From NCBI RefSeq assembly GCF_900102925.1, contig NZ_FNKI01000002.1:62001-126000 (forward strand): a stretch of DNA of 64,000 nucleotides, given 5' to 3'. Of this stretch, positions 30,651 through 38,894 are shown piece after piece. Positions within the stretch are counted from its first letter, which is position 1; every line of letters begins with the position of its first letter. The notes under the pieces were generated by a model. It made no database searches and was not told the origin of the DNA. It saw only the letters and a program-made list of their open reading frames with translations. Source of the stretch: Flagellimonas zhangzhouensis (GTDB taxonomy: Bacteria > Bacteroidota > Bacteroidia > Flavobacteriales > Flavobacteriaceae). The translations under genes were made by a program, and so were the position numbers.

Positions 30651-31934
30651 ATGTCGGATAAAGCAATACTCGAATATGGGGGAGAAAGGTATGAATTCCC
30701 TGTGATTAAAGGTACTGAAGATGAATTGGCCATAGATATCAAAACACTGCGTGCAGCAACAGGAATGGTAACCATAGATCCAGGTTACAAAAACACTGGT
30801 TCCTGTGAAAGTGCCATCACCTTTCTCGATGGTGAGAAGGGAATTTTGAGATATCGTGGGTACTCCATCGAAGACCTTGCCGAGAAAGCCGACTTTTTGG
30901 AAGTTGCCTACCTTTTGATTTTTGGTGAATTGCCAAACAAGGAGCAACTTGAAAAATTCCATAATGACATTAAGGAAGAATCCCAAGTGGATGAGGAAAT
31001 GAAGAAAATTTTGGATGGTTTTCCAAAATCAGCTCACCCAATGGGCGTATTGTCTTCATTGACCAGTGCATTGGTTGCCTTTAACCCAACTTCTGTTGAT
31101 GTTTCTTCCGAAAGTGCCATGTACAATTCAATTGTGCGCATTTTGGCTAAATTCCCAGTATTGGTAGCTTGGACACTTCGCAAGAAAAAAGGACTTCCTT
31201 TGGATTATGGTGATGATACCTTGGGCTATGTGGAGAACATTCACAAAATGATGTTCAAGAGACCCAACCAAGAATACAAAAAGGACCGTATCGCTATCGA
31301 TGCTTTGGATAAATTATTGATTCTTCATGCAGATCACGAGCAAAACTGTTCTACATCAACCGTGAGAATCGTTGGTTCTTCACATGCTGGCTTGTTTGCT
31401 TCCTTGTCTGCAGGTATTTCTGCACTTTGGGGTCCATTGCACGGAGGTGCCAACCAAGCTGTATTGGAAATGTTGGAGGCTATTGAAGCTGATGGAGGAG
31501 ATACCAAAAAATATATGGCCAAGGCCAAGGACAAAGATGATCCATTTAGATTAATGGGCTTTGGACACAGAGTATACAAAAACTTCGACCCTAGAGCTAG
31601 AATCATTAAGAAAGCAGCTGATGATGTATTGGGCAACTTAGGTATTGAAGATCCAATTTTGGATATCGCCAAAGGTTTGGAAAAAGAAGCTTTGGAAGAT
31701 TCATACTTTGTAGATAGAAAATTGTACCCGAACGTAGATTTCTATTCAGGGATTATTTACCGCGCATTGGGTATTCCAACCGAAATGTTCACCGTAATGT
31801 TTGCATTGGGTAGGTTGCCAGGATGGATTGCTCAATGGAGAGAAATGCGTTTGAGAAAAGAACCTATCGGAAGACCAAGACAGGTTTATATCGGAGAAAA
31901 CTTAAGACCATTTGTTTCCTTGGAAAAAAGGTAA
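30651..31934 (+). CDS. gltA: Citrate synthase (type II, hexameric-like)
   Basis: 427 residues. The catalytic triad of the family is visible: His near 264 in GPLHGGANQ, His near 306 in MGFGHRVYKNFDPRA, and Asp near 363 in NVDFYSG. The substrate segment HADHEQNCSTSTVR is also conserved. It condenses acetyl-CoA and oxaloacetate at the entry of the TCA cycle. Length and the short N-terminal beta domain match the Gram-negative NADH-sensitive type; allostery is inferred only. A strong terminator follows. Confidence 0.98.
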   Translation: MSDKAILEYGGERYEFPVIKGTEDELAIDIKTLRAATGMVTIDPGYKNTGSCESAITFLDGEKGILRYRGYSIEDLAEKADFLEVAYLLIFGELPNKEQLEKFHNDIKEESQVDEEMKKILDGFPKSAHPMGVLSSLTSALVAFNPTSVDVSSESAMYNSIVRILAKFPVLVAWTLRKKKGLPLDYGDDTLGYVENIHKMMFKRPNQEYKKDRIAIDALDKLLILHADHEQNCSTSTVRIVGSSHAGLFASLSAGISALWGPLHGGANQAVLEMLEAIEADGGDTKKYMAKAKDKDDPFRLMGFGHRVYKNFDPRARIIKKAADDVLGNLGIEDPILDIAKGLEKEALEDSYFVDRKLYPNVDFYSGIIYRALGIPTEMFTVMFALGRLPGWIAQWREMRLRKEPIGRPRQVYIGENLRPFVSLEKR

Positions 31935-31953
31935 GATTTGGGACTAAAGATTT

Positions 31954-31987
31954 TAAAAGGGGCGATAAGAATTGCCCCTTTTATTTT
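31954..31987. terminator. Bidirectional terminator between gltA and the 32000-32449 gene
   Basis: Stem AAAAGGGGC (31955-31963)/GCCCCTTTT (31974-31982) with a 10-base loop, then ATTTT on the plus side and TTTT upstream, so it can serve both converging genes. Confidence 0.85.
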
Positions 31988-31999
31988 AGGGGTAACAGT

Positions 32000-32449
32000 C
32001 TACCTGCCAAAGGCACTTTCATTTAAGGACCTATCGCTGTCATAGCAAATTCGCATAATTTCACAATGGTAATGCTTTCGGATCTCCGAAAGTCCACTGT
32101 CGGCAAGGATATTTTTAGATCTTTGAAACTCTTTATGTATAAAATCATGGGCATCGATGGCATTTAGGCTTTTAACCGTCGAATCCATTGACTTACCATA
32201 TTTTTGAATTGAGGCATTGACCTTGGTAATATCCCAATCTCTTTTTACGGCAACCGAATCCACAGAAGGGGTATAGTTTTCTGGAAAATCCTGTTCATCA
32301 ATACAGTCTTTGTATTTGGCCGAATAATTTTGAGAAATTACATGGGTACTCACCATAGTATCTGAGCCTTCAACATAAATTGATTTCATACTTCCTACAA
32401 CGGCAAAAACGCCGGTGATTAAAATTGTGGGGAACAATAATTTTTTCAT
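32000..32449 (-). CDS. Small exported protein of unknown function
   Basis: 149 residues with an N-terminal hydrophobic stretch (MKKLLFPTILITGVFAVVGS) that is a signal peptide or a membrane anchor; no lipobox Cys. The rest is hydrophilic and helix-prone with three Cys (about 49, 129, 134) and a HYHCEIMRICY segment. Not recognised. It has an excellent own promoter (32470-32501), so it is likely expressed as a single gene convergent to gltA. Confidence 0.65.
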   Translation of the reverse strand: MKKLLFPTILITGVFAVVGSMKSIYVEGSDTMVSTHVISQNYSAKYKDCIDEQDFPENYTPSVDSVAVKRDWDITKVNASIQKYGKSMDSTVKSLNAIDAHDFIHKEFQRSKNILADSGLSEIRKHYHCEIMRICYDSDRSLNESAFGR

Positions 32450-32469
32450 ATGTAAGAAAAATCTTAATA

Positions 32470-32501
32470 CAAATGTAGTTATTAAAATTTTTCACTTCAA
32501 A
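32470..32501 (-). promoter_or_regulatory. Promoter of the 32000-32449 gene
   Basis: On the minus strand TTTG (32501-32498), a 20-base spacer, then TACATTTG (32477-32470), identical in its -7 octamer to the rpsL promoter. Predicted start near 32464, a leader of about 15 bases. Confidence 0.75.
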
Positions 32502-32656
32502 ATCAAGAACCAAAAAAACGTTGTAAGTAGTGTATTTTAAACAATTGATTAACAAAAGGTTGTAAAAATTATATTTTTAGCAATGCCCGAAATGCAGTCC
32601 GTAGATTAATAGGATATTTTCCATTTTTTGTAAGTGGGAAATCTGCTTTAAAACAC

Positions 32657-32664
32657 TAGATTTG
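32657..32664 (+). promoter_or_regulatory. Likely -7 element for the DDAH-like gene
   Basis: TAGATTTG is an exact TANNTTTG match 51 bases before the ATG at 32716. The nearest TTTG (32627-32630) is 26 bases upstream, somewhat too far for a canonical -33 element. Confidence 0.45.
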
Positions 32665-32715
32665 CCCTAGAATTTTTGTGGGATTTCCTTAAATCTCTTT
32701 TAAAAGAATTAAAAT

Positions 32716-33630
32716 ATGATGCAATTGAACATCGTGGATGAAACGAGTCCGTTGAAAGCTGTGATTTTAGGCACGGCAAAAAGTAATGGACCAGTACCAA
32801 CCATTGAGGAAGCATACGACCCAAAATCCGTTGAGTTTATAAAAGCAGGCACTTATCCAAAGGAAGAAGATATGATCAGAGAGATGGATGCCTTTGCAGC
32901 CGTTTTTCAAAAATACGGGGTGGAAGTGTATCGTCCAGAGGTTTTGCAAGATTGCAATCAGATTTTTGCACGGGATATTGCATTTGTTATTGAGGACAAA
33001 TTGTTTCATGCCAATATTCTGCCCGATCGTGAACGAGAGTTTGAGGCCATTCATGAAGTTTTGGAGATAATCGACCCCAATAAAATTATTCGTCCTCCAG
33101 AAGAAGTTCATATTGAAGGCGGGGATGTTATGCCTTGGAACGATCATATTTTTATCGGTACTTATACTGGTGTAGATTATGCCAGTTATATTACAGCCCG
33201 AACCAATATTGAAGCCGTAGAGTTTATACGTGAAATGTTTCCGAATAAAACGGTTAAATCTTTCGAACTAAGAAAATCCAATACCGATCCAAGGGAGAAT
33301 GCTTTGCATTTGGACTGTTGCTTTCAGCCCATAGGAAAGAACAAGGCCATTTTGCACAAAAACGGATTTTTGGTGGAAGAGGAATACCAATATTTGGTGG
33401 ATTATTTCGGAAAGGAGAATATCTTTGAAATCTCAAAAGATGAGATGTATCAAATGTTCAGTAATGTGTTTTCCATTTCGCCAGAAGTGGTGGTTTCGGA
33501 AAAAAGCTTTACCCGTTTGAACAATTGGTTGCGAGAGCAAGGATTTACCGTTGAGGAAATTCCATATGCCGAGATTGCCAAACAAGAAGGCTTGTTGCGT
33601 TGCAGTACCATGCCACTGATTAGATCATAA
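32716..33630 (+). CDS. DDAH/amidinotransferase-like guanidino hydrolase
   Basis: 304 residues, guanidino-group-modifying superfamily (pentein fold). The expected catalytic set is visible: Asp in FARDIAF, EGGDVMPW, His in ALHLDCCF, and the nucleophile Cys296 in LLRCSTMPLIR at the C-terminus. Family members hydrolyse methylarginines to citrulline (DDAH) or transfer amidino groups; sequence alone does not decide. The next gene is a second, distinct superfamily member 49 bases downstream, which suggests arginine/citrulline-type catabolism. Start: two adjacent ATGs at 32716 and 32719. Confidence 0.85.
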   Translation: MMQLNIVDETSPLKAVILGTAKSNGPVPTIEEAYDPKSVEFIKAGTYPKEEDMIREMDAFAAVFQKYGVEVYRPEVLQDCNQIFARDIAFVIEDKLFHANILPDREREFEAIHEVLEIIDPNKIIRPPEEVHIEGGDVMPWNDHIFIGTYTGVDYASYITARTNIEAVEFIREMFPNKTVKSFELRKSNTDPRENALHLDCCFQPIGKNKAILHKNGFLVEEEYQYLVDYFGKENIFEISKDEMYQMFSNVFSISPEVVVSEKSFTRLNNWLREQGFTVEEIPYAEIAKQEGLLRCSTMPLIRS

Positions 33631-33663
33631 ATTATAACCCAATTCCTGCTGCCACAGGTGCAC

Positions 33664-33671
33664 TAATTTTG
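33664..33671 (+). promoter_or_regulatory. TANNTTTG element directly before ctlX
   Basis: TAATTTTG ends 8 bases before the TTG start codon at 33680. If used, transcription would begin within a few bases of the start codon. No -33 TTG is seen at the right spacing. Confidence 0.35.
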
Positions 33672-33679
33672 TAAGAGGA

Positions 33680-34615
33680 TTGAGAGCACAGATCACCAAC
33701 ACTATTTTAATGGTTCGTCCCGTAAACTTTAGGATGAACGAACAGACCGCAGTCAACAATTATTTTCAAGAAGACCCGCACTTAAAAAATGCCGAGATCA
33801 ACAAAAAGGCACAAGAGGAGTTTGACCAGTTTGTAAAGGTACTTCGGGAACACGGTGTAAATGTTATTACGATAAGTGATACGTTGGAGCGAGATACTCC
33901 TGATTCCATATTTCCCAATAACTGGGTATCATTTCACGAAAGTGGAACCGTATGCGTATATCCGATGTTTGCAGAAAACCGAAGAAAGGAACGTCGCGAA
34001 GATGTATTTGAGCTTTTGGAGGAAAATGGGTTTGTGATCAACAATGTCATGGACTACACTTCGGCCGAAGATGAAGAAATTTATCTGGAAGGAACAGGCA
34101 GTATTTTAAAGGACCGTACCAATCAAAAGGCTTATTGTGCACTTTCCGAACGTGCCCATGAAGAATTGTTCATTGAGTTTTGTGAGGATTTCGACTGCTT
34201 TCCTGTGATTTTCCATGCCAACCAAACTGTGGATGGCAAACGATTGCCCATTTACCACACCAATGTAATGATGGCCATGGCCGAAACCTTTGTGGTAATT
34301 TGCTTGAGCACCATTGATGACAAAAAAGAGCGCAAAAATGTTGTCGATCACATTAAAAAGGACGGTAGGGAAATTATTGACATCACCGAAAAGCAGATGT
34401 ACCATTTTGCTGGGAATATGCTTCAGGTTATTGGAGCAAACGACCAACGTTATATGGTTATGAGCACACAAGCATACAATAGTCTTACTGATGCTCAAAT
34501 AAAGGCGATTGAAAAGCATTGTCCAATAATTCATAGTCCGTTGGACACCATTGAAACTTGTGGTGGGGGTAGTGCCCGTTGTATGATGGCGGAGGTGTTT
34601 TTGCCAAAGGCATAA
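33680..34615 (+). CDS. ctlX: CtlX-type citrulline/arginine-related hydrolase
   Basis: 311 residues, pentein fold. Motifs: RPVNFRMNEQTAVNN at the N-terminus, FPNNWVSFH, EGTGS, and the C-terminal ETCGGGSARCMMAEVF in which Cys301 (GGGxxRCM) aligns in pattern with the arginine deiminase nucleophile. Homologs are annotated as citrulline utilisation hydrolases. The start is a TTG: homologs begin about 10 residues before the LMVRP motif, and the only ATG (33710) would cut into it. Follows the DDAH-like gene on the same strand. Confidence 0.82.
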   Translation: MRAQITNTILMVRPVNFRMNEQTAVNNYFQEDPHLKNAEINKKAQEEFDQFVKVLREHGVNVITISDTLERDTPDSIFPNNWVSFHESGTVCVYPMFAENRRKERREDVFELLEENGFVINNVMDYTSAEDEEIYLEGTGSILKDRTNQKAYCALSERAHEELFIEFCEDFDCFPVIFHANQTVDGKRLPIYHTNVMMAMAETFVVICLSTIDDKKERKNVVDHIKKDGREIIDITEKQMYHFAGNMLQVIGANDQRYMVMSTQAYNSLTDAQIKAIEKHCPIIHSPLDTIETCGGGSARCMMAEVFLPKA

Positions 34616-34682
34616 CAAAATACTTTGCCATTCTGTATAGCGTGAAGAATCTTTATTCTAATGAAGGTTTTTAATATGACAC

Positions 34683-34703
34683 TCCTGCCTGTAGTAGGCA
34701 GGA
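34683..34703. repeat. REP-like palindrome with CCTGCCT arms
   Basis: Perfect 8-bp palindrome TCCTGCCT-GTAGT-AGGCAGGA in the convergent gap between ctlX and the 34766 gene, followed by TTTT on the plus side. It could terminate ctlX. The CCTGCC/GGCAGG arms also occur in the palindrome at 38842-38862. Confidence 0.65.
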
Positions 34704-34765
34704 TTTTCACGAACTGACCAAAGGATATACAATTCTTAATACTACAGTGTACAGCAATTTTGTAA

Positions 34766-36988
34766 TTAATAAAGAATGCGATACATAAAAAAATCATCTA
34801 TAATAAAAGCATTACTGGCATTTTCATGTACCCTATATTTTGCAGTCATTTTATCACCAAAGGATTGATAGGATTTATTTGGTAAAATAATTTTCTCCAA
34901 ATATTCATCATAGGTTTCAATTCCGTCATATTTTGTTATTTGAGACTGATACAACATGAAATCTCGATTTTGCATATGATTATATAATTGATAATCTTTT
35001 AATTCTTCAGGAATTTCAGGGATTGTAATTTCTTGAGTTTTTTGACTGTCAAAAACAAAAATCCATTCAAATTGTCCTTCATATTGGTTAGCATACCTTT
35101 GTATTATCGTTTTTCCTACGGTATGCTCTCCAGAGTCAATTGTATATTGGATGGTTTTATCATTTAGCAAATGATCCACAGACCAATCTGGAACTTCATA
35201 ATATGTTTCAGGTAGTCCTCTTCCTATCACTGCAAAGTCATCAGACACAATTTTAAACTTATATTCTTGAAAAACATCTAACCAGAAATAATTTACTGGA
35301 CCAGGGTGATAGAAGGTGCTTTTTAAATCATCAAAAATTGAATATCCATTGTTGGTTCTATAATCTTCTAAGGAATCATACCCCTTAATATCAATGTCAA
35401 CTAATCCAACATTGCTAAATTCTACACTTGAATTTTGTATGCCCTCATCAATAAAATCTGAAACACTGATATTAGTTTCTATATCCTCAGGCAGTGGGTT
35501 GTCAAAAGCTAAATATTTATACTGATCAAAACAGCTAAACTCCAAAAACAAGTAAATCTTATCTGATGACAATGTTGGGTCTCCTAGGTGATCAAAGGTT
35601 CGTATTTGAATATCTTCGTCTCCGGAATGACTGTAAAATATATTATAGCCTGGACCATAACAAGTCAAGTTCTGAGCACATGGATCCATTCCAGTTAACT
35701 TAAAGTCAGTTGTTATTTTGTAATTGGGATTTTGCTTTCTAGTTTTTAAAGTGTATGTATTATGTATATTTCGTTTTAGATTGGATATAGTAAACATTTC
35801 ACCCGATTGGGGACCATTTAAGTATCCAGAAATTTCCATCAGAGTTAACATGAATTCTTCTTCCAATGAAAATTCTCTTTCGGAATATAATTTCACTATC
35901 GAATTATTTTCACCTTTGGCAAAATCAAGTACCTTACCGTTAATGTCCGAGGCTAAATAAAAAAGTTGGGTAGCAGGATAATTTGATGGTAAATAGTCTT
36001 CCTTTATATCAATTATCATCAATAATCTTTTTATTTTGATGGGAACATTGATTTGAGAAATGTTACCAACGCTATCACTAGCTTCAAAAATTAATTCATA
36101 CTCTCCAACAGCATAGCTTTCAGGATCAAATTCAAAGTTTAATTCATCAAAATTTTCAAATTCTTTCACAAGAGAATCACCAACTGATATTTTAAATCCT
36201 GATATTTCTGAAAATTCATCTGAAAGGGAGGTTGAGATTATTGTTTTCTCACCAAGGATAATATCATCCATTATTCCTTCTACAATAAGTTCGGGCCCTG
36301 TATTGTCTGAAATAAAATCAACCTGATACGAAGTAATGTTTTCTGCGAAATCCTCTGCGATAATTACAAGTGAATGTTCTCCATCTGCAGAATTCAATGT
36401 GTTGAGGTCAAGGGTAAATCCAGTCTCTGTCTCAGCAACAACAATAGACGAGTTGTCAACCATGGCACTTACCTCCTTTATTCCCTGTTCATCATAAGCA
36501 TTAAAGGTTACAATGTTCTCATCACCATTTAATATAGTGCCATTTTCAATTGTGACATTTGAAATTGAAGGCAAATCATTATCAATATATATTATTTGCT
36601 CCACCTCGGAGGAATTGTCATTTATATCCACTACAACAACTTTTAAGACATATTCCTTGTATTTGGTCAAGTCAGCAACCTTGGAAGTGTAACTAGATAA
36701 ATCGATTGTAAAATTAAATGGAGGAGTGTTTGATTGCGCCACAACTTCATTATTTAAAAAAATAGTCACAGATTTAATACCCTCGTTGTCCGTCGTGTTT
36801 GGATTAAGATCTATGCTATGGCCAACAATTATGGGGTCAGTAGAATTTTTTCCAAAACCAGCAATTTCAAGATTAATTTCTGGGGGCGTAGTATCAATGT
36901 TTTGTTCTTCACTGGAGTGGTCTGAGGAGCAAGAAATCAAAGTAAAAATATATAAAAATATAATTACTCTTAATGTAAGATTATTCAT
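34766..36988 (-). CDS. Large Ig-like-repeat surface lipoprotein
   Basis: 740 residues. Lipobox with Cys20 (LISC), then SSDHSSEEQN spacer. At least three bacterial Ig-like modules follow: about 32-135 (from DTTPPEINL), 140-232 (from LPSISNVTIENG) and 234-325 (from GPELIVEG). Each ends in an acidic-aromatic strand. The remaining C-terminal 410 residues are unrecognised and end in an aromatic-rich tail. Location: outer membrane or surface, by lipobox. The gene is visibly more AT-rich (ATA, AAA, TTA codons) than its neighbours and is bounded by a palindrome and inverted repeat, which suggests acquisition. No partner gene adjoins it. Confidence 0.8.
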   Translation of the reverse strand: MNNLTLRVIIFLYIFTLISCSSDHSSEEQNIDTTPPEINLEIAGFGKNSTDPIIVGHSIDLNPNTTDNEGIKSVTIFLNNEVVAQSNTPPFNFTIDLSSYTSKVADLTKYKEYVLKVVVVDINDNSSEVEQIIYIDNDLPSISNVTIENGTILNGDENIVTFNAYDEQGIKEVSAMVDNSSIVVAETETGFTLDLNTLNSADGEHSLVIIAEDFAENITSYQVDFISDNTGPELIVEGIMDDIILGEKTIISTSLSDEFSEISGFKISVGDSLVKEFENFDELNFEFDPESYAVGEYELIFEASDSVGNISQINVPIKIKRLLMIIDIKEDYLPSNYPATQLFYLASDINGKVLDFAKGENNSIVKLYSEREFSLEEEFMLTLMEISGYLNGPQSGEMFTISNLKRNIHNTYTLKTRKQNPNYKITTDFKLTGMDPCAQNLTCYGPGYNIFYSHSGDEDIQIRTFDHLGDPTLSSDKIYLFLEFSCFDQYKYLAFDNPLPEDIETNISVSDFIDEGIQNSSVEFSNVGLVDIDIKGYDSLEDYRTNNGYSIFDDLKSTFYHPGPVNYFWLDVFQEYKFKIVSDDFAVIGRGLPETYYEVPDWSVDHLLNDKTIQYTIDSGEHTVGKTIIQRYANQYEGQFEWIFVFDSQKTQEITIPEIPEELKDYQLYNHMQNRDFMLYQSQITKYDGIETYDEYLEKIILPNKSYQSFGDKMTAKYRVHENASNAFIIDDFFMYRILY

Positions 36989-36995
36989 TCAAATT

Positions 36996-37040
36996 GGTTG
37001 TTTTTCAAATCTACTAATTAATTGTGATTTTAAAACAACC
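36996..37040. repeat. 9-bp inverted repeat upstream of the Ig-like lipoprotein
   Basis: GGTTGTTTT (36996-37004) and AAAACAACC (37032-37040), perfect arms with a 27-base spacer, directly before the start codon at 36988. It may be an operator or an mRNA leader hairpin of that gene. Confidence 0.4.
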
Positions 37041-37113
37041 ATGAATTTGCAATTAGATAAAGCGATTTATTTATTAGTTAAATGAACAATGCTTTTATTA
37101 ATATTAAAACAGG

Positions 37114-38625
37114 CTACTCTTCCTCGGCTGTAAATCCACGAATCGCTTGGTTGGGCTCCATAATGGTGTACCCTTTCCAAAATTCGGGATTGTATCGAGG
37201 CATGTAGGTTGCGCGGACGGTTTTGTCCTCTTTATAGTTTTTGAACTCGTTTTCCGCAATTTGATCTTGGTCGAACACCACCAATTCCCATTTGTTTGTG
37301 ATGTTCATTCGAAAATCAATATTCAGTTTGAGTTCGTTCTGTTTGCGGCGACCTTTTACGTGCTTGTTTTTTTCCACCACTTTTAACGGGCGGTCAATTC
37401 CGAAGTATTTTCCATCGGAAAAATCCATGAATTGAAGATCGTACTTTCCATTGGATAGTTTGGCAAATCGCATAGTGCCTTTGTACACAGTTTCCCGATA
37501 GGTAATACCCAAAAGTTTGAAATTTCGTAGACGTTGCACGTTGAAAAAATCAAGGCGCATTACAGCGAAGTCCTCTATATTTATATAGAGTCTTCCTTTA
37601 AAATCGGCGCTGCTTCGTTTGGGCCAAAAGTCAACAACATATACCCCTGCATCACCAATGTCGGCATAACCAGCCAGTTTAAACTCATACCTATTGTATT
37701 TGTCAATAAGGTTTAATTTGGTGTCTTCTTTGTAATACAACTGGCTCAGCATTTCTTGAAATGACCAACGTTGGCTGTCCACCAATCCCGATACACTGTC
37801 TTTTTCAACCTGTGCTTTTACTTTTTTAACTTGATCAACACGTTCATCATCCAACGTATCCAAAATAGAATCCACTTGGATCTTTTCACTAAAAATGCCC
37901 GATTTGATTTTTAAATAGGAGCCAGGTTTCACATTTTGCTTGAAAATTTCTTCCATATGTTCGGCCAAATCCTCAAAAGAACTTACATCTCGTTTGTCGT
38001 AGAGATCGGCCGCTTTAATTATGTTCAGTTTGTACTTGGTATTATTTTTATAGAGGTCACCAAAACTTTCCGTGTAGTGCGATGCATTTTTTGGGATGGA
38101 TCTGGCAATGCTGTCCATGAGTTCTTTGTTCAACTCTTCAATGGATGATTTTTCAAATCCAAAATCCACTTTTTCCATGTTGGCCAGTTCTGCTTTCCGA
38201 AGAAAAAATCGCTGCTTTACAGGACTTTTATTCACATTATTAGGAATGTTTTCTATCATTTTATCAATGATATCCTCCACATCCAGTTCCTTATCAAACA
38301 CATAAACTCCGCTCAATTCGATGGCTTTGGCGTTTAGGAACACCAAACTATCTTGCAATTGTTCCAAAGTGAAACCTTTTTTCTCATACCCCATTGAGGT
38401 TACATAAATCGAGTCGGGTAGGGTAGCACCTTCTTCCAGAACAAAACTAAATCGCCCCTCTTCGTTGGTGATAACTCCTTTGTGTTCTCCATATTGAATG
38501 GTGGCATAGGGAATCCCATTTTGTGTTTTGGCATCAACCAATCGGGAACTAATGCTTTGAGCCGCCAATGGAAATGCCATTAATGTGACAAAATAGGTGA
38601 GAAACAGGGTCTTTTTTACAGACAT
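37114..38625 (-). CDS. Exported protein with carboxypeptidase-regulatory-like domain
   Basis: 503 residues with signal peptide (about 1-22, ending AAQS). A CarboxypepD-regulatory-like beta domain (about 23-105; GIPYATIQYGEHKGVITNEEGRFSF, YVTSMGYEKKGF) precedes a long unrecognised part. That part is first helical and charged, then beta-rich with ADFKGRLYINIEDFAVMR. The architecture is common among Flavobacteriia periplasmic or outer-membrane proteins that lack a TonB barrel. Function unknown. Monocistronic by spacing. Confidence 0.8.
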   Translation of the reverse strand: MSVKKTLFLTYFVTLMAFPLAAQSISSRLVDAKTQNGIPYATIQYGEHKGVITNEEGRFSFVLEEGATLPDSIYVTSMGYEKKGFTLEQLQDSLVFLNAKAIELSGVYVFDKELDVEDIIDKMIENIPNNVNKSPVKQRFFLRKAELANMEKVDFGFEKSSIEELNKELMDSIARSIPKNASHYTESFGDLYKNNTKYKLNIIKAADLYDKRDVSSFEDLAEHMEEIFKQNVKPGSYLKIKSGIFSEKIQVDSILDTLDDERVDQVKKVKAQVEKDSVSGLVDSQRWSFQEMLSQLYYKEDTKLNLIDKYNRYEFKLAGYADIGDAGVYVVDFWPKRSSADFKGRLYINIEDFAVMRLDFFNVQRLRNFKLLGITYRETVYKGTMRFAKLSNGKYDLQFMDFSDGKYFGIDRPLKVVEKNKHVKGRRKQNELKLNIDFRMNITNKWELVVFDQDQIAENEFKNYKEDKTVRATYMPRYNPEFWKGYTIMEPNQAIRGFTAEEE

Positions 38626-38779
38626 CTTGGTTTGTGTTTATATGATTAAGACACCTTTTGGGGGTGAAAGGTTGCCTGTGGTTTAGACGAACTTGAGGGG
38701 AATTTGTGACAATGTGCGAAGAAAAAGGCAATCGTCCATATGGCTTAATAGTATTTTAACAGCTTGGGGTTGGGGTAAT

Positions 38780-38874
38780 TGTCATTTCGAGCGCAGTCGA
38801 GAAATTTAATTTAAAATGTAAACAATTTTTGCATCTCGTCTGCCTGCCTGCCGCAGGCGGGCGTCGGATGTGAC
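38780..38874. repeat. REP-like palindromic element, copy 1
   Basis: The left arm holds TGTCATTTCGAGCGCAGTCG followed by AGAAAT (38780-38805). The right arm begins TCTCG at 38835 and ends GGATGTGACA at 38874. Instead of the standard ACTGCGC tip, the right arm carries a different GC-rich palindrome (38842-38862, core GCCTGC-C-GCAGGC). The element lies in the 269-base gap between two minus-strand genes and contains no ORF. Confidence 0.75.
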
Positions 38875-38894
38875 AGCTTCCTTGTAAGGGAAGT

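Noticed and set aside
38842..38862. GC-rich palindrome as a terminator of the SDR-DUF2867 or 37114 gene
   Set aside because: No U-tract on either side, and it lies inside a repeat element upstream of the 37114 gene start rather than after a stop codon on that strand's 3' side.
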